Shown here: positions 54,045 to 62,412 of the stretch, piece by piece
How positions within the stretch are numbered: the first letter of the stretch is position 1
Layout of the letters: each line of letters opens with the position of its first letter
Assembly: GCA_043810345.1 (NCBI GenBank)
Contig: JBDROF010000006.1
Location: 12,700 to 76,699, forward strand
DNA length: 64,000 nt
From: QYOJ01 sp043810345
GTDB taxonomy: Bacteria; Bacteroidota; Bacteroidia; Bacteroidales; FEN-979
Reading direction: 5' to 3'
Notes under the pieces: model-generated
What the model was told of the DNA's origin: nothing
What the model saw: only the letters and a program-made list of their open reading frames with translations
Database searches by the model: none
Program-made: the position numbers and the translations under genes

Positions 54045-54085
54045 GTGTCCAAATTTAATACAATTATTGTCAAATATTTTGACAC
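54045..54085. promoter_or_regulatory. Second copy of the inverted-repeat operator
   Basis: TGTCAAA-TAT-TTTGACA at 54068-54084, plus an upstream half-site GTGTCCAAA at 54045-54053. Architecture equals that at 42299-42337: half-site, about 20 nt, full site, about 73 nt, sigma-54 promoter. Confidence 0.75.
54050..54057 (-). promoter_or_regulatory. Predicted -7 box of the activator gene
   Basis: TAAATTTG on the minus strand, 27 nt before the first ATG. The half-site overlaps it and the full inverted repeat covers the -20 to -33 zone, which suits self-repression. No clear TTTG box is present. Confidence 0.45.
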
Positions 54086-54146
54086 TTTTAAAACTTTTTT
54101 TTTACCCTTCGTAAATAACATATTGATTATCAATAAAATAATTTTA

Positions 54147-54162
54147 TGGCCTGATTTTTGCT
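54147..54162 (+). promoter_or_regulatory. Sigma-54 promoter of the hybrid kinase gene
   Basis: TGGCCTGATTTTTGCT, GG-N10-GC spacing exact, 103 nt before the gene start and 72 nt after the inverted-repeat centre. Confidence 0.7.
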
Positions 54163-54264
54163 ATCTTCCTGTGCTACATGGTTAATTTTGCTCCGTTACA
54201 CCCTGACTGGCTAGTTGTGTAATTTTTTAGTTAAAACCAGCACTAAAGTGAACTCTTAAGATGT

Positions 54265-56319
54265 ATGAAAAGACGGGATGAGGCAACGCGGAATGTATTA
54301 GAGGTGATCCCTGATATCCTCCTGTGGTTTGATGACCATGGGCAGTTACTCGATTTTCACCCGAACAACCACGCTTTCTTATTCGACAGGGAAGGAGGAG
54401 TTGTTGGCTGTTCACTGGAAGAGATCTTCAACCGGGAGGTCAGCACACAGATGCTGGAACTGGCCGGGATCTGCAGGGAGCAGAACAAACTACAATCGGG
54501 ACAGGTTATTTACAGAATCAATGGATCGGTTTCCATGTTCGAGTGCAGGATCGCTCCGGCGGATGCCAATTCCTTTATTACAGGATGGAGAAAGATCACG
54601 CATCTGAGTGAATCACGAAAAGTCGATCTGATCAACGGCAACAGCCAGGTTACGCTGGTGCTGCTGACCGAGAGTTCACTTGATGAAGCGATCAATCGCT
54701 CCTTAAAGATCCTTGGGGAGACCTATGAGGCCGACCGTATCATCTTATTCCAGAATCATCTCGATCCTGAATCAGGGGAGGCATCCATGACCCTCCAGCA
54801 AGAGTGGTCCCATCCCGATATGGTTCACAGTCTGGGGAACCTGAACTTATCCCATATCTCTTATCATCCTGACCATACCCAGTTATATGAGACGCTGGAA
54901 AACGACACCCCGGTGATTGCGATCACGGAGGATCTGAACCAGGAGGCCCAGGGGTTTTTAAACCGGATGGACATCCTGTCGGTGGTCATCATGCCGGTCT
55001 GCGTGAGAAAAACCTTCTGGGGTTTCCTGGGCATCGGTGATTGCCGTTTGCCACGTGCCTGGAAAGAAGAGGAGGTTGGCGCTTTCAGGGCAATTTCCAT
55101 GGTGCTTGGGGCAGTGATACAAAAACACCAGGATCAGGATGAGCTGACGATTGCCAGGTTACGAGCTGAGGAGTCGGACCGCCTGAAAAGTTCCATCCTG
55201 GCCAACATCAACCATGAGTTACGTACTCCCATGACTGGCATCCTCGGATTTTCAGAGATCCTTTGTGAACAACTGGGAAATGCAGAGGCTCGCCAGATGG
55301 CTGAAAACATCCAGGTTAGTGGCCGCAGACTGTTATCCACCCTGAACAGTATGATTGAGTTATCCCAGTTTGAAGCCAAAAAGGCGCTCTTCAAACTGAG
55401 GGAGACCAAACTCAACGAGTTGATCCTGCTTACATGTGAGCCGCATCTCGCGGGAGCCAAGCAAAAGAAACTTGGTTTTGAGATCTATATGAATGAATCG
55501 ATATTCTCCTATATCGACGAAAAACTTTTCACACAGCTCCTGAACCATATCCTGGAGAACGCAGTGAAGTTCACCCATTCAGGCAGGATTATCGTGGAAA
55601 CCTGTAACGAATGGGAGGAAGGGAGACCGTGGTCCTGCATTCGTATTACTGATACAGGCCCTGGTATTCCCGCCGAGTTCCATGAGCTGATTTTTGAAGA
55701 GTTCCGGCAGGTCAGTGAAGGATACAATCGCAGTTTTGAAGGAAGCGGACTCGGACTTACACTTGCTAAAAAGATCGTCGAACTGATGAATGGCAAACTT
55801 ACCCTTACCAGCCATAAAGAAAAAGGCAGCACCTTCTCCATCTGGCTCCCCTCCAGTCAGTTGAGTACATCCGAATTCCAATTCTTTGTTAAGGAACCGG
55901 TGTCCTTTCCTGAAACAGTCGAGTGCCCCGTTCCGGAGACGAAAAAGGACCTTCCCACCGTCCTCATCGTGGAAGACAACCGGTTAAACAGTGATCTGAT
56001 CCTCATATACCTCAGTGCCCAATACAATTGCGATGTGGCCCGCGATGGCGAATCGGCAGTGGAGATGGCCCTGAACACAAAGTATGACACCATCCTGATG
56101 GATATCCACCTGGGATCAGGAATCGATGGCATGGAGGCTACCCGCCGGATCCGATCTCTCAGCGGCTACCAACTCACTCCCATCATCGCTGTCACCGGTT
56201 ATACCATGGAGTCAGACAAAGAAGAGATCATGGATTCAGGGTGTTCCCACTACCTTCCCAAACCAATCGATAAAACAGAGCTGTCCAACCTCATCGCCAG
56301 CCTGGTGGGCAAGAAGTAG
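54265..56319 (+). CDS. Hybrid histidine kinase PAS-GAF-HisKA-HATPase-REC
   Basis: 684 residues, soluble. A PAS-like start (VLEVIPDILLWFDDHGQLLD), a GAF domain (about 130-285, ending VIMPVCVRKTFWGFLGIGDC), HisKA (ILANINHELRTPMTGILGF), HATPase (NHILENAVKFTHSG, DTGPGIPAEF, GSGLGLTLAKKIV) and a C-terminal receiver (VLIVEDNRLNSDL, phospho-Asp in TILMDIHLGSG). It is divergent from the activator gene and has its own sigma-54 promoter with the shared operator, so it should be made when the activator is on. It may feed a phosphorelay or damp the response. Confidence 0.92.
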   Translation: MKRRDEATRNVLEVIPDILLWFDDHGQLLDFHPNNHAFLFDREGGVVGCSLEEIFNREVSTQMLELAGICREQNKLQSGQVIYRINGSVSMFECRIAPADANSFITGWRKITHLSESRKVDLINGNSQVTLVLLTESSLDEAINRSLKILGETYEADRIILFQNHLDPESGEASMTLQQEWSHPDMVHSLGNLNLSHISYHPDHTQLYETLENDTPVIAITEDLNQEAQGFLNRMDILSVVIMPVCVRKTFWGFLGIGDCRLPRAWKEEEVGAFRAISMVLGAVIQKHQDQDELTIARLRAEESDRLKSSILANINHELRTPMTGILGFSEILCEQLGNAEARQMAENIQVSGRRLLSTLNSMIELSQFEAKKALFKLRETKLNELILLTCEPHLAGAKQKKLGFEIYMNESIFSYIDEKLFTQLLNHILENAVKFTHSGRIIVETCNEWEEGRPWSCIRITDTGPGIPAEFHELIFEEFRQVSEGYNRSFEGSGLGLTLAKKIVELMNGKLTLTSHKEKGSTFSIWLPSSQLSTSEFQFFVKEPVSFPETVECPVPETKKDLPTVLIVEDNRLNSDLILIYLSAQYNCDVARDGESAVEMALNTKYDTILMDIHLGSGIDGMEATRRIRSLSGYQLTPIIAVTGYTMESDKEEIMDSGCSHYLPKPIDKTELSNLIASLVGKK

Positions 56320-56374
56320 CGCCTGTTTTTAATCCCCGGATAATTTTCTATTTTTACATGGTCAAAACCGCACC

Positions 56375-57586
56375 ATGAAAAAATTCCCGTTACACTGGCA
56401 GATCCTGGTTGCGCTTATCCTGGGGATCCTTTATGGCGCTTTCCTGGGTGAATATACCGGCTACGTGGAATGGATGGGGGATATCTTCCTGCGGGCGCTC
56501 AAGATGATCATTATTCCGCTCATCCTGAGTTCTATTATCTCCGGGGTCACCAATATCGGAACCGCAGAGAACCTGGGGCGGTTGGGGCTCAAGACCATCG
56601 TTTATTACCTCTCTACCAGCATCTTGGCCATTGTTACCGGCTTGTTGTTTGTAAACCTGTTGCAACCTGGTGTAGGGGCCGACCTGGGGTTCAGCAAAGA
56701 GATAAAAGAGCTGGGCATCATGCAGCAGTCGTTCGGACAGATCCTCATCAACATCATTCCGACTAATATCTTTGAATCCTTCACCCAGGCAAGCATGCTC
56801 TCCATCATCTTTTTTGCCATCCTGTTTGGATTCTTCATCAATTTAACAAGCGTGAAGTCGAGGACGTTCCTGACGACCTTCTTTGATGCGACCTTTGAAG
56901 TGATGATGAAGATCACCATGTTCATCATCCGTTTTGCACCCTTCGGCGTGTTCGGGATCGTAGCTTACCAGGTCAGCCAATCGGAGAGCATTTCGGTGCT
57001 AGCCCAAAGCATGGGTCTTTACATGCTGACGGTTTTACTGGGGCTTGCGGTTCACACATTGATCACCCTGCCATTGATCACCCGGTTTGTCGGGCATGTG
57101 AACCCGTTAAAACATTTCAAGGCAGTGACCACTCCACTGCTCACCGCCTTCTCCACCTCCTCCTCCTCAGCCACCCTCCCACTTACCATCCAGGCAGTGG
57201 AAAACAACAGCGGAGTCTCCAACAAGATCTCCTCCTTCACTCTCCCCCTGGGAGCCACCATCAACATGGATGGGACAGCACTCTACGAATGTGTAGCCGC
57301 GATGTTCATTGCGCAAGCCTACGGAATTGAACTTGACTTTGTTCAACAGCTTATCGTGGTGGTTACAGCCCTCCTGGCTTCCATTGGCGCAGCAGGGATC
57401 CCGATGGCCGGACTGGTGATGATCTCGATCATACTGACAGCCGTGGGACTGCCGCTGGAAGGATTGGGGCTGATCCTGGCAGTGGACCGGATCCTGGATA
57501 TGTTCCGCACTGCCACCAATGTGTGGAGTGATACCTGTGGTGCCGTAGTCATTGCAAAATCAGAAGGGGAAACCCTGGTGGTATGA
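56375..57586 (+). CDS. Dicarboxylate/amino acid:cation symporter (DAACS)
   Basis: 403 residues with about eight helices and two re-entrant loops. Diagnostic motifs are the serine-rich AFSTSSSSATLPLTIQAVEN, then SFTLPLGATINMDGTALYEC and AVDRILDMFRTATNVWSDTC. Imports glutamate, aspartate or C4-dicarboxylates with sodium or protons. The substrate is not decided. It lies 55 nt after the hybrid kinase gene on the same strand; a shared transcript is possible. Confidence 0.94.
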   Translation: MKKFPLHWQILVALILGILYGAFLGEYTGYVEWMGDIFLRALKMIIIPLILSSIISGVTNIGTAENLGRLGLKTIVYYLSTSILAIVTGLLFVNLLQPGVGADLGFSKEIKELGIMQQSFGQILINIIPTNIFESFTQASMLSIIFFAILFGFFINLTSVKSRTFLTTFFDATFEVMMKITMFIIRFAPFGVFGIVAYQVSQSESISVLAQSMGLYMLTVLLGLAVHTLITLPLITRFVGHVNPLKHFKAVTTPLLTAFSTSSSSATLPLTIQAVENNSGVSNKISSFTLPLGATINMDGTALYECVAAMFIAQAYGIELDFVQQLIVVVTALLASIGAAGIPMAGLVMISIILTAVGLPLEGLGLILAVDRILDMFRTATNVWSDTCGAVVIAKSEGETLVV

Positions 57587-57671
57587 TTCACATACTTCCC
57601 TGCCACTTTTCTTGATAAAATCCATCCATTTTCCGAAAATAAGTGGTACCTTGCAGATAAACTTTCACAAA

Positions 57672-57869
57672 ATGAAGCTCGATAAATTTGAAAACAGGCA
57701 CTATCTGTTTAACTATCAGAAGGCTATTCCCAAAGAGAAGCAGGAGAATGGGTCAACCAAGGATAAGTTTCCCGTGGTTCTTGACGACGGGAAGACAATC
57801 ATCTTTATATCCGACAAAAAGAAGAAACAAGAGGTCATCGAAAGGTATAAAAACAGGTTGAACCATTAG
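57672..57869 (+). CDS. Hypothetical small charged protein
   Basis: 65 residues from the ATG at 57672 (MKLDKFENRHYLFNYQKAIP); the longer upstream frame is not protein-like. High in Lys, Asp and Glu, with VVLDDGKTIIFISDKKKKQE in the middle. No membrane segment, no family recognised. Confidence 0.5.
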   Translation: MKLDKFENRHYLFNYQKAIPKEKQENGSTKDKFPVVLDDGKTIIFISDKKKKQEVIERYKNRLNH

Positions 57870-58255
57870 ATTCTGCCGAACACTTTTCAACCAATACTTT
57901 TCTCAATCCAGACACCTGTGAACTCCATCATCAAACGTCATTCTTCCCGCAAAAAAATAATTTCTGATGGGCTTGACGATTAATTTTACTAATTTAGGGG
58001 TGGCAATGAAAAAGAAATTATCCGGACTGGGCATCTTGTTAATGCTGGCTTTAAAAAACCCGCCAATGCCAGAACTTGCCTTGTTCCAGAAAATTTCTAT
58101 CGTTGAGGTTCGCTGTTTTTCGCTGAAGCGGATTGCGCTGCAATTCTGCATAAACTAATGAGGTTCGGCGCGTCCAACAACAGTCGGGTGTTTCATCCTC
58201 CTGTGACCTCCCTTTTCTTTATCTTTATACCCTCATTGACCCGAATTTTACCATA
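57870..58255. other. Intergenic region, no supported gene
   Basis: 386 nt. Open frames exist on both strands (57903-58151 minus, 57967-58158 plus), but neither resembles a protein I know, and the codon pattern is not like the neighbours. It may be the remains of a lost insertion. Confidence 0.4.
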
Positions 58256-59053
58256 ATGAAAAAAGTGCTTTTTATCATATTATTGAGCCTGTGCTCGATT
58301 GCTGGTAGTGCTCAGCAGAACGGGTACAGATCTTCTCCATCAGATTATATGTGGAAGTACGTTGGAGATGCAGGATTTTCAGCTTGGGCAGCCGACTGTA
58401 TTAGCCTTGCTTTTTCCCCCTCGGATGGTAAACCTTATATTGCATTTCAGGATTTGGGTACTACTGTTGGAAATGCAACCGTAATGAAATTTGATGGAAC
58501 AAGCTGGGTAAACGTGGGGAATGCAGGATTTACTGAAAACGAAGCTCAATGTACAAGTCTTGCATTCAACCCATCGGATGGTCAGCCCTATATAGCCTAT
58601 GTAGATTACTTATATGCACAAAAGGTAACGGTAATGAAGTTTGACGGGACTGATTGGATCATTGTTGGGTCTACTGGTTTCTCAGCAGATGTGGCTTGGT
58701 GGACTACTCTTGCATTCAGCCCATCAGATGATCAACCCTATGTGGCATATAAGGATTGGGGAAATTCTTTAAAGGCAACTGTGATGAAATATGATTCTGT
58801 GTATGTAGGAATAAATGAACTACATAAATTAATCTTTTCGCTATATCCAAACCCCACATCCACCCAAACCGCCATCGAAACCCCAACCAAAGGCTACCTC
58901 TTCATCCTGAACCTCAGCGGGCAACAACTACTGCAACAGGAAATCACCGAACCGACCACCACCATTGATGTCAGCACATTGCCAAGCGGGGTTTATGTTG
59001 TGAAGCTGGTTGGGGAGAAGGGGGTGGGAATAGGTAAGTTTATAAAACAGTGA
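58256..59053 (+). CDS. T9SS-exported protein with three propeller-like repeats
   Basis: 265 residues: signal peptide (MKKVLFIILLSLCSIAGSAQ), three tandem units of about 45-47 residues (KYVGDAGFSAWAADCISLAF, then VNVGNAGFTENEAQCTSLAF and IIVGSTGFSADVAWWTTLAF, each followed by PSD.(K/Q)PY(I/V)A(F/Y) and VMK(F/Y)D), and a sorting domain (FSLYPNPTSTQTAIE to GKFIKQ). The units look like beta-propeller blades, but three are too few to close a propeller. The third unit runs directly into the sorting domain, so the array may have shrunk. Confidence 0.85.
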   Translation: MKKVLFIILLSLCSIAGSAQQNGYRSSPSDYMWKYVGDAGFSAWAADCISLAFSPSDGKPYIAFQDLGTTVGNATVMKFDGTSWVNVGNAGFTENEAQCTSLAFNPSDGQPYIAYVDYLYAQKVTVMKFDGTDWIIVGSTGFSADVAWWTTLAFSPSDDQPYVAYKDWGNSLKATVMKYDSVYVGINELHKLIFSLYPNPTSTQTAIETPTKGYLFILNLSGQQLLQQEITEPTTTIDVSTLPSGVYVVKLVGEKGVGIGKFIKQ

Positions 59054-59202
59054 GTAGGTCACACAGCGGTTTTCCTCGCCAACCCCTCAATATCCCCCGC
59101 TTCGAGCACCTTGTTTTGGGAACCAAGGGCTACGCAATGTATCATCGACAATCCCAAATCTTCTAGGGTGCCGAAGTACTGGGAAAGAGGGGGCAAAAGT
59201 CA

Positions 59203-59236
59203 AAAAAACTATTGAAAAAACTATTACAATAAAAAA
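59203..59236. repeat. 34-nt direct repeat, left copy
   Basis: Begins AAAAAACTATTGAAAAAACT and ends in a run of A. The right copy at 62915-62948 differs at 2 of 34 positions and is in the same orientation. The repeat itself holds ACTATT twice. Confidence 0.75.
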
Positions 59237-59761
59237 ACTGTACAGGTTAGTGATGTGACACAAACTGGGTTTTCAGTAGCAGAAATGTGATTGTCTCAAG
59301 GACTGACCAGAATCCTGATTTTCATTATACCCCCCTACGATCAGACGCACGATCTCAAAGCAGAGAACCATTACCCTCACTTTTGGTTAAACAGACGTAA
59401 ATCAGGGTAGGGGTAACAGATCATAACCAAGTTAATCCGTGTATACTGACTTTCTGTCCAAGACCATAGAGGAGTTCCAGAGAGACAATCCGGGATATTA
59501 TGTGGTTTATCCGTAAGATGATATTCAAGTATGGTGCGCATCTGGGCGCACTCAATCCTGTAGGCATCGGACTGAATAACCTTAGTTTTATCGTAAGAGT
59601 AGTAAACTACTGGTAAACGTAGCTGTTTTCCGGGTAAGTGTAGAGATAACCCATTGCCAAAACATAAACAGCCACTACGAGTCTTTATATGTAATAGTTG
59701 GAATATATTGGAGTATCTGCATTTTCAATAATTCCTCCTATGTCCCTCTCTGTCCAAACAA

Positions 59762-59804
59762 GAAATGCCCCCAGCGAACAGGAGGGGGCATTTCATCTTT
59801 TTTA
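59762..59804 (+). terminator. Strong rho-independent terminator without an obvious upstream gene
   Basis: GAAATGCCCCC (59762-59772) pairs perfectly with GGGGGCATTTC (59784-59794), an 11-bp stem with an 11-nt loop, followed by ATCTTTTTT. The nearest plus-strand gene ends 700 nt upstream, so it may end an unrecognised RNA. Confidence 0.75.
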
Positions 59805-60099
59805 ACCACCATTGTGGTTTGGCGGCACACAGGGTGCCGTCGTTTGTTCTCCGCATATAGCGGGTAGGTCAACATTAAAATCACATTAATGCGACAAGTC
59901 AAATATAGCTGTAAAATTCAGTAATTGTTCCGATTTAACATTTTTTATGAATGCTGTCCCGCCGCCCATATGACACAGCATCAATAATAGCTGGAAGAAA
60001 TGACCGGTTTTCTCTGGCTGCCCAAATGCTGATGGGAGATTGAATGGAAAGCCCCGAAACATTAATCTTGAAGATGGATTTGCTTTGATTATGCTCCCT

Positions 60100-60513
60100 C
60101 TATTTCGAAATGACGATCTCAGTTTTCCCAGATAACAATAGAACATGGCACTCGTCATTCCCAATGATATAACCTTCATTGACCACTTCAGTAGCACCTA
60201 TTAACCCATGAAACTCAAATTCTGTCCCATGCCTCGAGGTCATTCCCATATTGCCATCCGTAAATAAAAAATAGATTCCCTGTATTCTGTTAATGCTATC
60301 AAGATAGGGGTTTTCCTGAGAAAAATCTATTATCTCACCACTACTTGTTTTCTTTACAAAATATTGGCTCAGAAGGACTGGCTTTGATTCTGTATCCTTT
60401 ATCGATATGGTCAGCATACGGTACTCCATTGAACAAATGACACCCTTGTTCCGCATACAGGAACACCATAGAACGGAACAAATGATAAGGAGAAATGCTA
60501 TTAGGTTTCTCAT
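60100..60513 (-). CDS. Hypothetical lipoprotein
   Basis: 137 residues with a lipoprotein signal (MRNLIAFLLIICSVLWCSCM; likely Cys at 17 or 19). The rest is beta-rich (MLTISIKDTESKPVLLSQYF, GIYFLFTDGNMG, VNEGYIIGNDECHVLLLSG). The phrase SKPVLLSQYFVKK is like small Bacteroidota lipoproteins of unknown function. No partner gene is evident. Confidence 0.65.
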   Translation of the reverse strand: MRNLIAFLLIICSVLWCSCMRNKGVICSMEYRMLTISIKDTESKPVLLSQYFVKKTSSGEIIDFSQENPYLDSINRIQGIYFLFTDGNMGMTSRHGTEFEFHGLIGATEVVNEGYIIGNDECHVLLLSGKTEIVISK

Positions 60514-60556
60514 GTTATATGTTTTTTTTCCTTTGAAACTGATTTTTTTGCCATAA

Positions 60557-60991
60557 TCAATTCTTGTTGAACAGTTCAGCCTTGTTCATTTGTTCAAGAA
60601 ACTCGGAAGCGGCATCGATAACGGCTATTAATATTTCTTTGCTGTCAGGGCTATGAACGGTCAATGCCTTATCCGCAAGTGTTCCATAAAAGTCATACTT
60701 TGTGATGTAGTCGATGTGCCCGCCAAAGAGGTCTCGGAGTTGGTTGAAGAGCCAGCTCAGCTCTTGGTGATATTTTGTCACAACCAACCGCCTTCTTGGT
60801 GGTGTCTTTTGTTTGCTGATGACAACGGGTTGATCCGCAAGCCATGTTTTTTGGTCTTGCGTTGCCAACCCGGTGATGACGACATCGGCACCACACCAGT
60901 CTTTGAGCTTTGGCAGGTCATTTTCTTTCAGCACCTCAATTGCCTGCTTCAAGCGGTGGAGTTCACCTCTGATCTGGAAATAGGTTTTCAT
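60557..60991 (-). CDS. Hypothetical protein, accessory region
   Basis: 144 residues from the ATG at 60991 (MKTYFQIRGELHRLKQAIEV); a farther ATG at 61036 adds an unlikely start. The N-terminal part is helical and charged, followed by VVISKQKTPPRRRLVVTKYH and a C-terminal helical part (KEILIAVIDAASEFLEQMNK). No family recognised. Soluble. Confidence 0.5.
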   Translation of the reverse strand: MKTYFQIRGELHRLKQAIEVLKENDLPKLKDWCGADVVITGLATQDQKTWLADQPVVISKQKTPPRRRLVVTKYHQELSWLFNQLRDLFGGHIDYITKYDFYGTLADKALTVHSPDSKEILIAVIDAASEFLEQMNKAELFNKN

Positions 60992-61478
60992 GTCTGAACG
61001 GTCTTTTCTCCCCTGCAAGGTACGAAGAAAAGTCATTTAACATTACGCCAAAACCCGGTTTAAGCTCCAACAATGGGATTTCAGGTCAGGTTGAAGGTTT
61101 GGTGGGACTGTTATAATTTGAAAGGTTACCTGAAAGGTTCCGTTTTGCTCCTCCGGTGTAGCTGCCAACCAAAACCGGGTTATATAGGGAATTTTGTTTA
61201 GCAAAAAGTTGCAAAAAACAATAATTGACCAGTTAAATTTTTGCAATTTATGCAAATAACCGCAAGATTATCATAATCAATATGAAATAACTATAAGTTC
61301 TGCTGGCATGAATTCATCAATTTCTGAAATAACGCAAACGGACACATTTTCCCAATATTAATCAATTCTGTTTCATCACATTTACAACACAGTCTCAGAT
61401 TGACAGTTAAGTGAAACTATAACGTTGTTTTTGAAACATTTTTGTTGAATATCCGTTTCTTAATTAAATGCAGTAATC
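60992..61478. other. AT-rich intergenic region, nothing recognised
   Basis: 487 nt. No frame of note on either strand, no clear promoter, and no tRNA. GC content falls towards 61400. Confidence 0.4.
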
Positions 61479-61610
61479 ATGTCACTCTCAGGACAAAAGA
61501 CAAAATCAGATTACATCGAGTGGAACAAACTTATATGCACGGATGGGCAGATGGTTAATGAAAATTTCGGTTTGTCTATGGTTGATATAAAGATTATCTT
61601 TCTCCTATAA
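61479..61610 (+). pseudogene. Possible N-terminal remnant of a recombinase
   Basis: 43 codons from an ATG at 61479: MSLSGQKTKSDYIEWNKLIC and then unrelated residues to a TAA at 61608. The KTKS(D/E)Y(I)(E/D)W start resembles that of some Bacteroidota tyrosine recombinases. The match is short and is given with low confidence. Confidence 0.3.
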
Positions 61611-61620
61611 ATCCTAACTC

Positions 61621-62087
61621 ATGAAACCAAGGGTTTATATTGATACATTAGTGGTTGGTGGCTATTTTGACGAAGAATTTGAGGACGATACAAAGAAATT
61701 CTTTGACCGGATATTTCGAAAAACTTCATTGTATACTTTTCTGAAATTAGTGAAACTGAAATATCACTTGCACCTGATTATGTTAAAGAATTGAAAAACA
61801 AGATTCCCAAGGAATGCTATCGGTTTCTGGAACTTGATAATGACTCGAGATTTCTGGCACAAGTATATATTGACGAAAAAATTCTTGGGCCATCAAGTTA
61901 TACCGATGCATACCATATTGCATTAACCACCGTCAACAGACTTGATGTTCTGGTAAGTTGGAATTTCAAGCACATTGTAAACTTTGACAAAATCAAACTA
62001 TTCAACTCAGTTAATTTGAAATTGGGGTATCCAATTATTGATGTACGTTCACCATTAGAATTTATCGAATATAAAAACAGTGACTAA
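61621..62087 (+). pseudogene. PIN-domain toxin-like gene with a poly-A frameshift
   Basis: The start MKPRVYIDTLVVGGYFDEEF gives the first PIN Asp in YIDT, and DDTKKFFDRIF follows. At about 61717-61722 (CGAAAAAC) the phase changes; with one more A the protein continues NFIVYFSEISETEISLAPDY, then the frame open from 61791 with LGPSSYTDAYHIALTTVNRL (second acidic pair) and LVSWNFKHIVNFDKIKL. The full length would be about 155 residues, normal for a PIN ribonuclease. A homopolymer miscount is possible. The usual Ser is Leu in YIDTLV. A small partner gene overlaps its end. Confidence 0.75.
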
Positions 62088-62223
62088 AAAAACATTCGAT
62101 ACCGTAAAATATTTCCGTCAAATAAAAGAAAGTTTGGCGGAGAAATTATCCAAGATGATCCTTGAGGAACAAAAGGAGTATTTACGGAAAATCAGAAGTG
62201 GTGAGATAAAGCTCGCCAAGTAA
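62080..62223 (+). CDS. Small partner of the PIN gene, antitoxin candidate
   Basis: 47 residues from a GTG at 62080 that overlaps the PIN stop by 8 nt. The peptide, starting (V)TKKTFDTVKYFRQIKESLAE and ending RKIRSGEIKLAK, is short, helical and highly charged, as expected for an antitoxin. Placement after, not before, the PIN gene is common for this type of pair in Bacteroidota. Confidence 0.6.
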   Translation: MTKKTFDTVKYFRQIKESLAEKLSKMILEEQKEYLRKIRSGEIKLAK

Positions 62224-62231
62224 ACCACGCA

Positions 62232-62365
62232 GCCTAACAAGCCAGCAGCCGGCCAGGCAGCCCATTACTCAAAGTCAGCGATATGACGTTCTAATAATGC
62301 AAAAACGAATACCAACGATATGCCAGGCAAAGCCTGCCCGTCGGCTGCAAAGCGGGGCGTTAGTT
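62232..62365. repeat. attC-like imperfect hairpin after the PIN pair
   Basis: Starts with GCCTAAC (fits RYYYAAC) at 62232-62238 and ends with GTTAGTT at 62359-62365 (GTTRRRY with one mismatch). Between them the arms pair imperfectly, mainly GCAGCCG with CGGCTGC, plus CCAGGC with GCCTGC, leaving bulges. Size, ends and shape match an integron cassette attC site. It starts 8 nt after a two-gene toxin-antitoxin unit. No integron integrase is in the window. Confidence 0.5.
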
Positions 62366-62412
62366 TGCCGGGCATATATAATGGATGAGAGTGTCTATGA
62401 AATTACAGTCAA

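Larger units (their letters stand above)
59054..60099. other. Long gene-poor stretch with one repeat and one terminator
   Basis: About 1 kb without a supported protein gene. It holds the first 34-nt direct repeat (59203-59236) and a strong terminator (59762-59804). A possible coding remnant (LSKTIEEFQRDNPGYYVVYP) is at about 59455-59514, then stops. The minus-strand frame at 59886-60197 is not convincing. Confidence 0.5.

Noticed and set aside
57903..58158. Two opposed small frames between 57903 and 58158
   Set aside because: Neither resembles a known protein, they lie on each other, and there is no promoter or partner.
59886..60197. Minus-strand 103-codon frame
   Set aside because: It overlaps the lipoprotein gene end in another phase and has no protein-like pattern, signal peptide or neighbour support.
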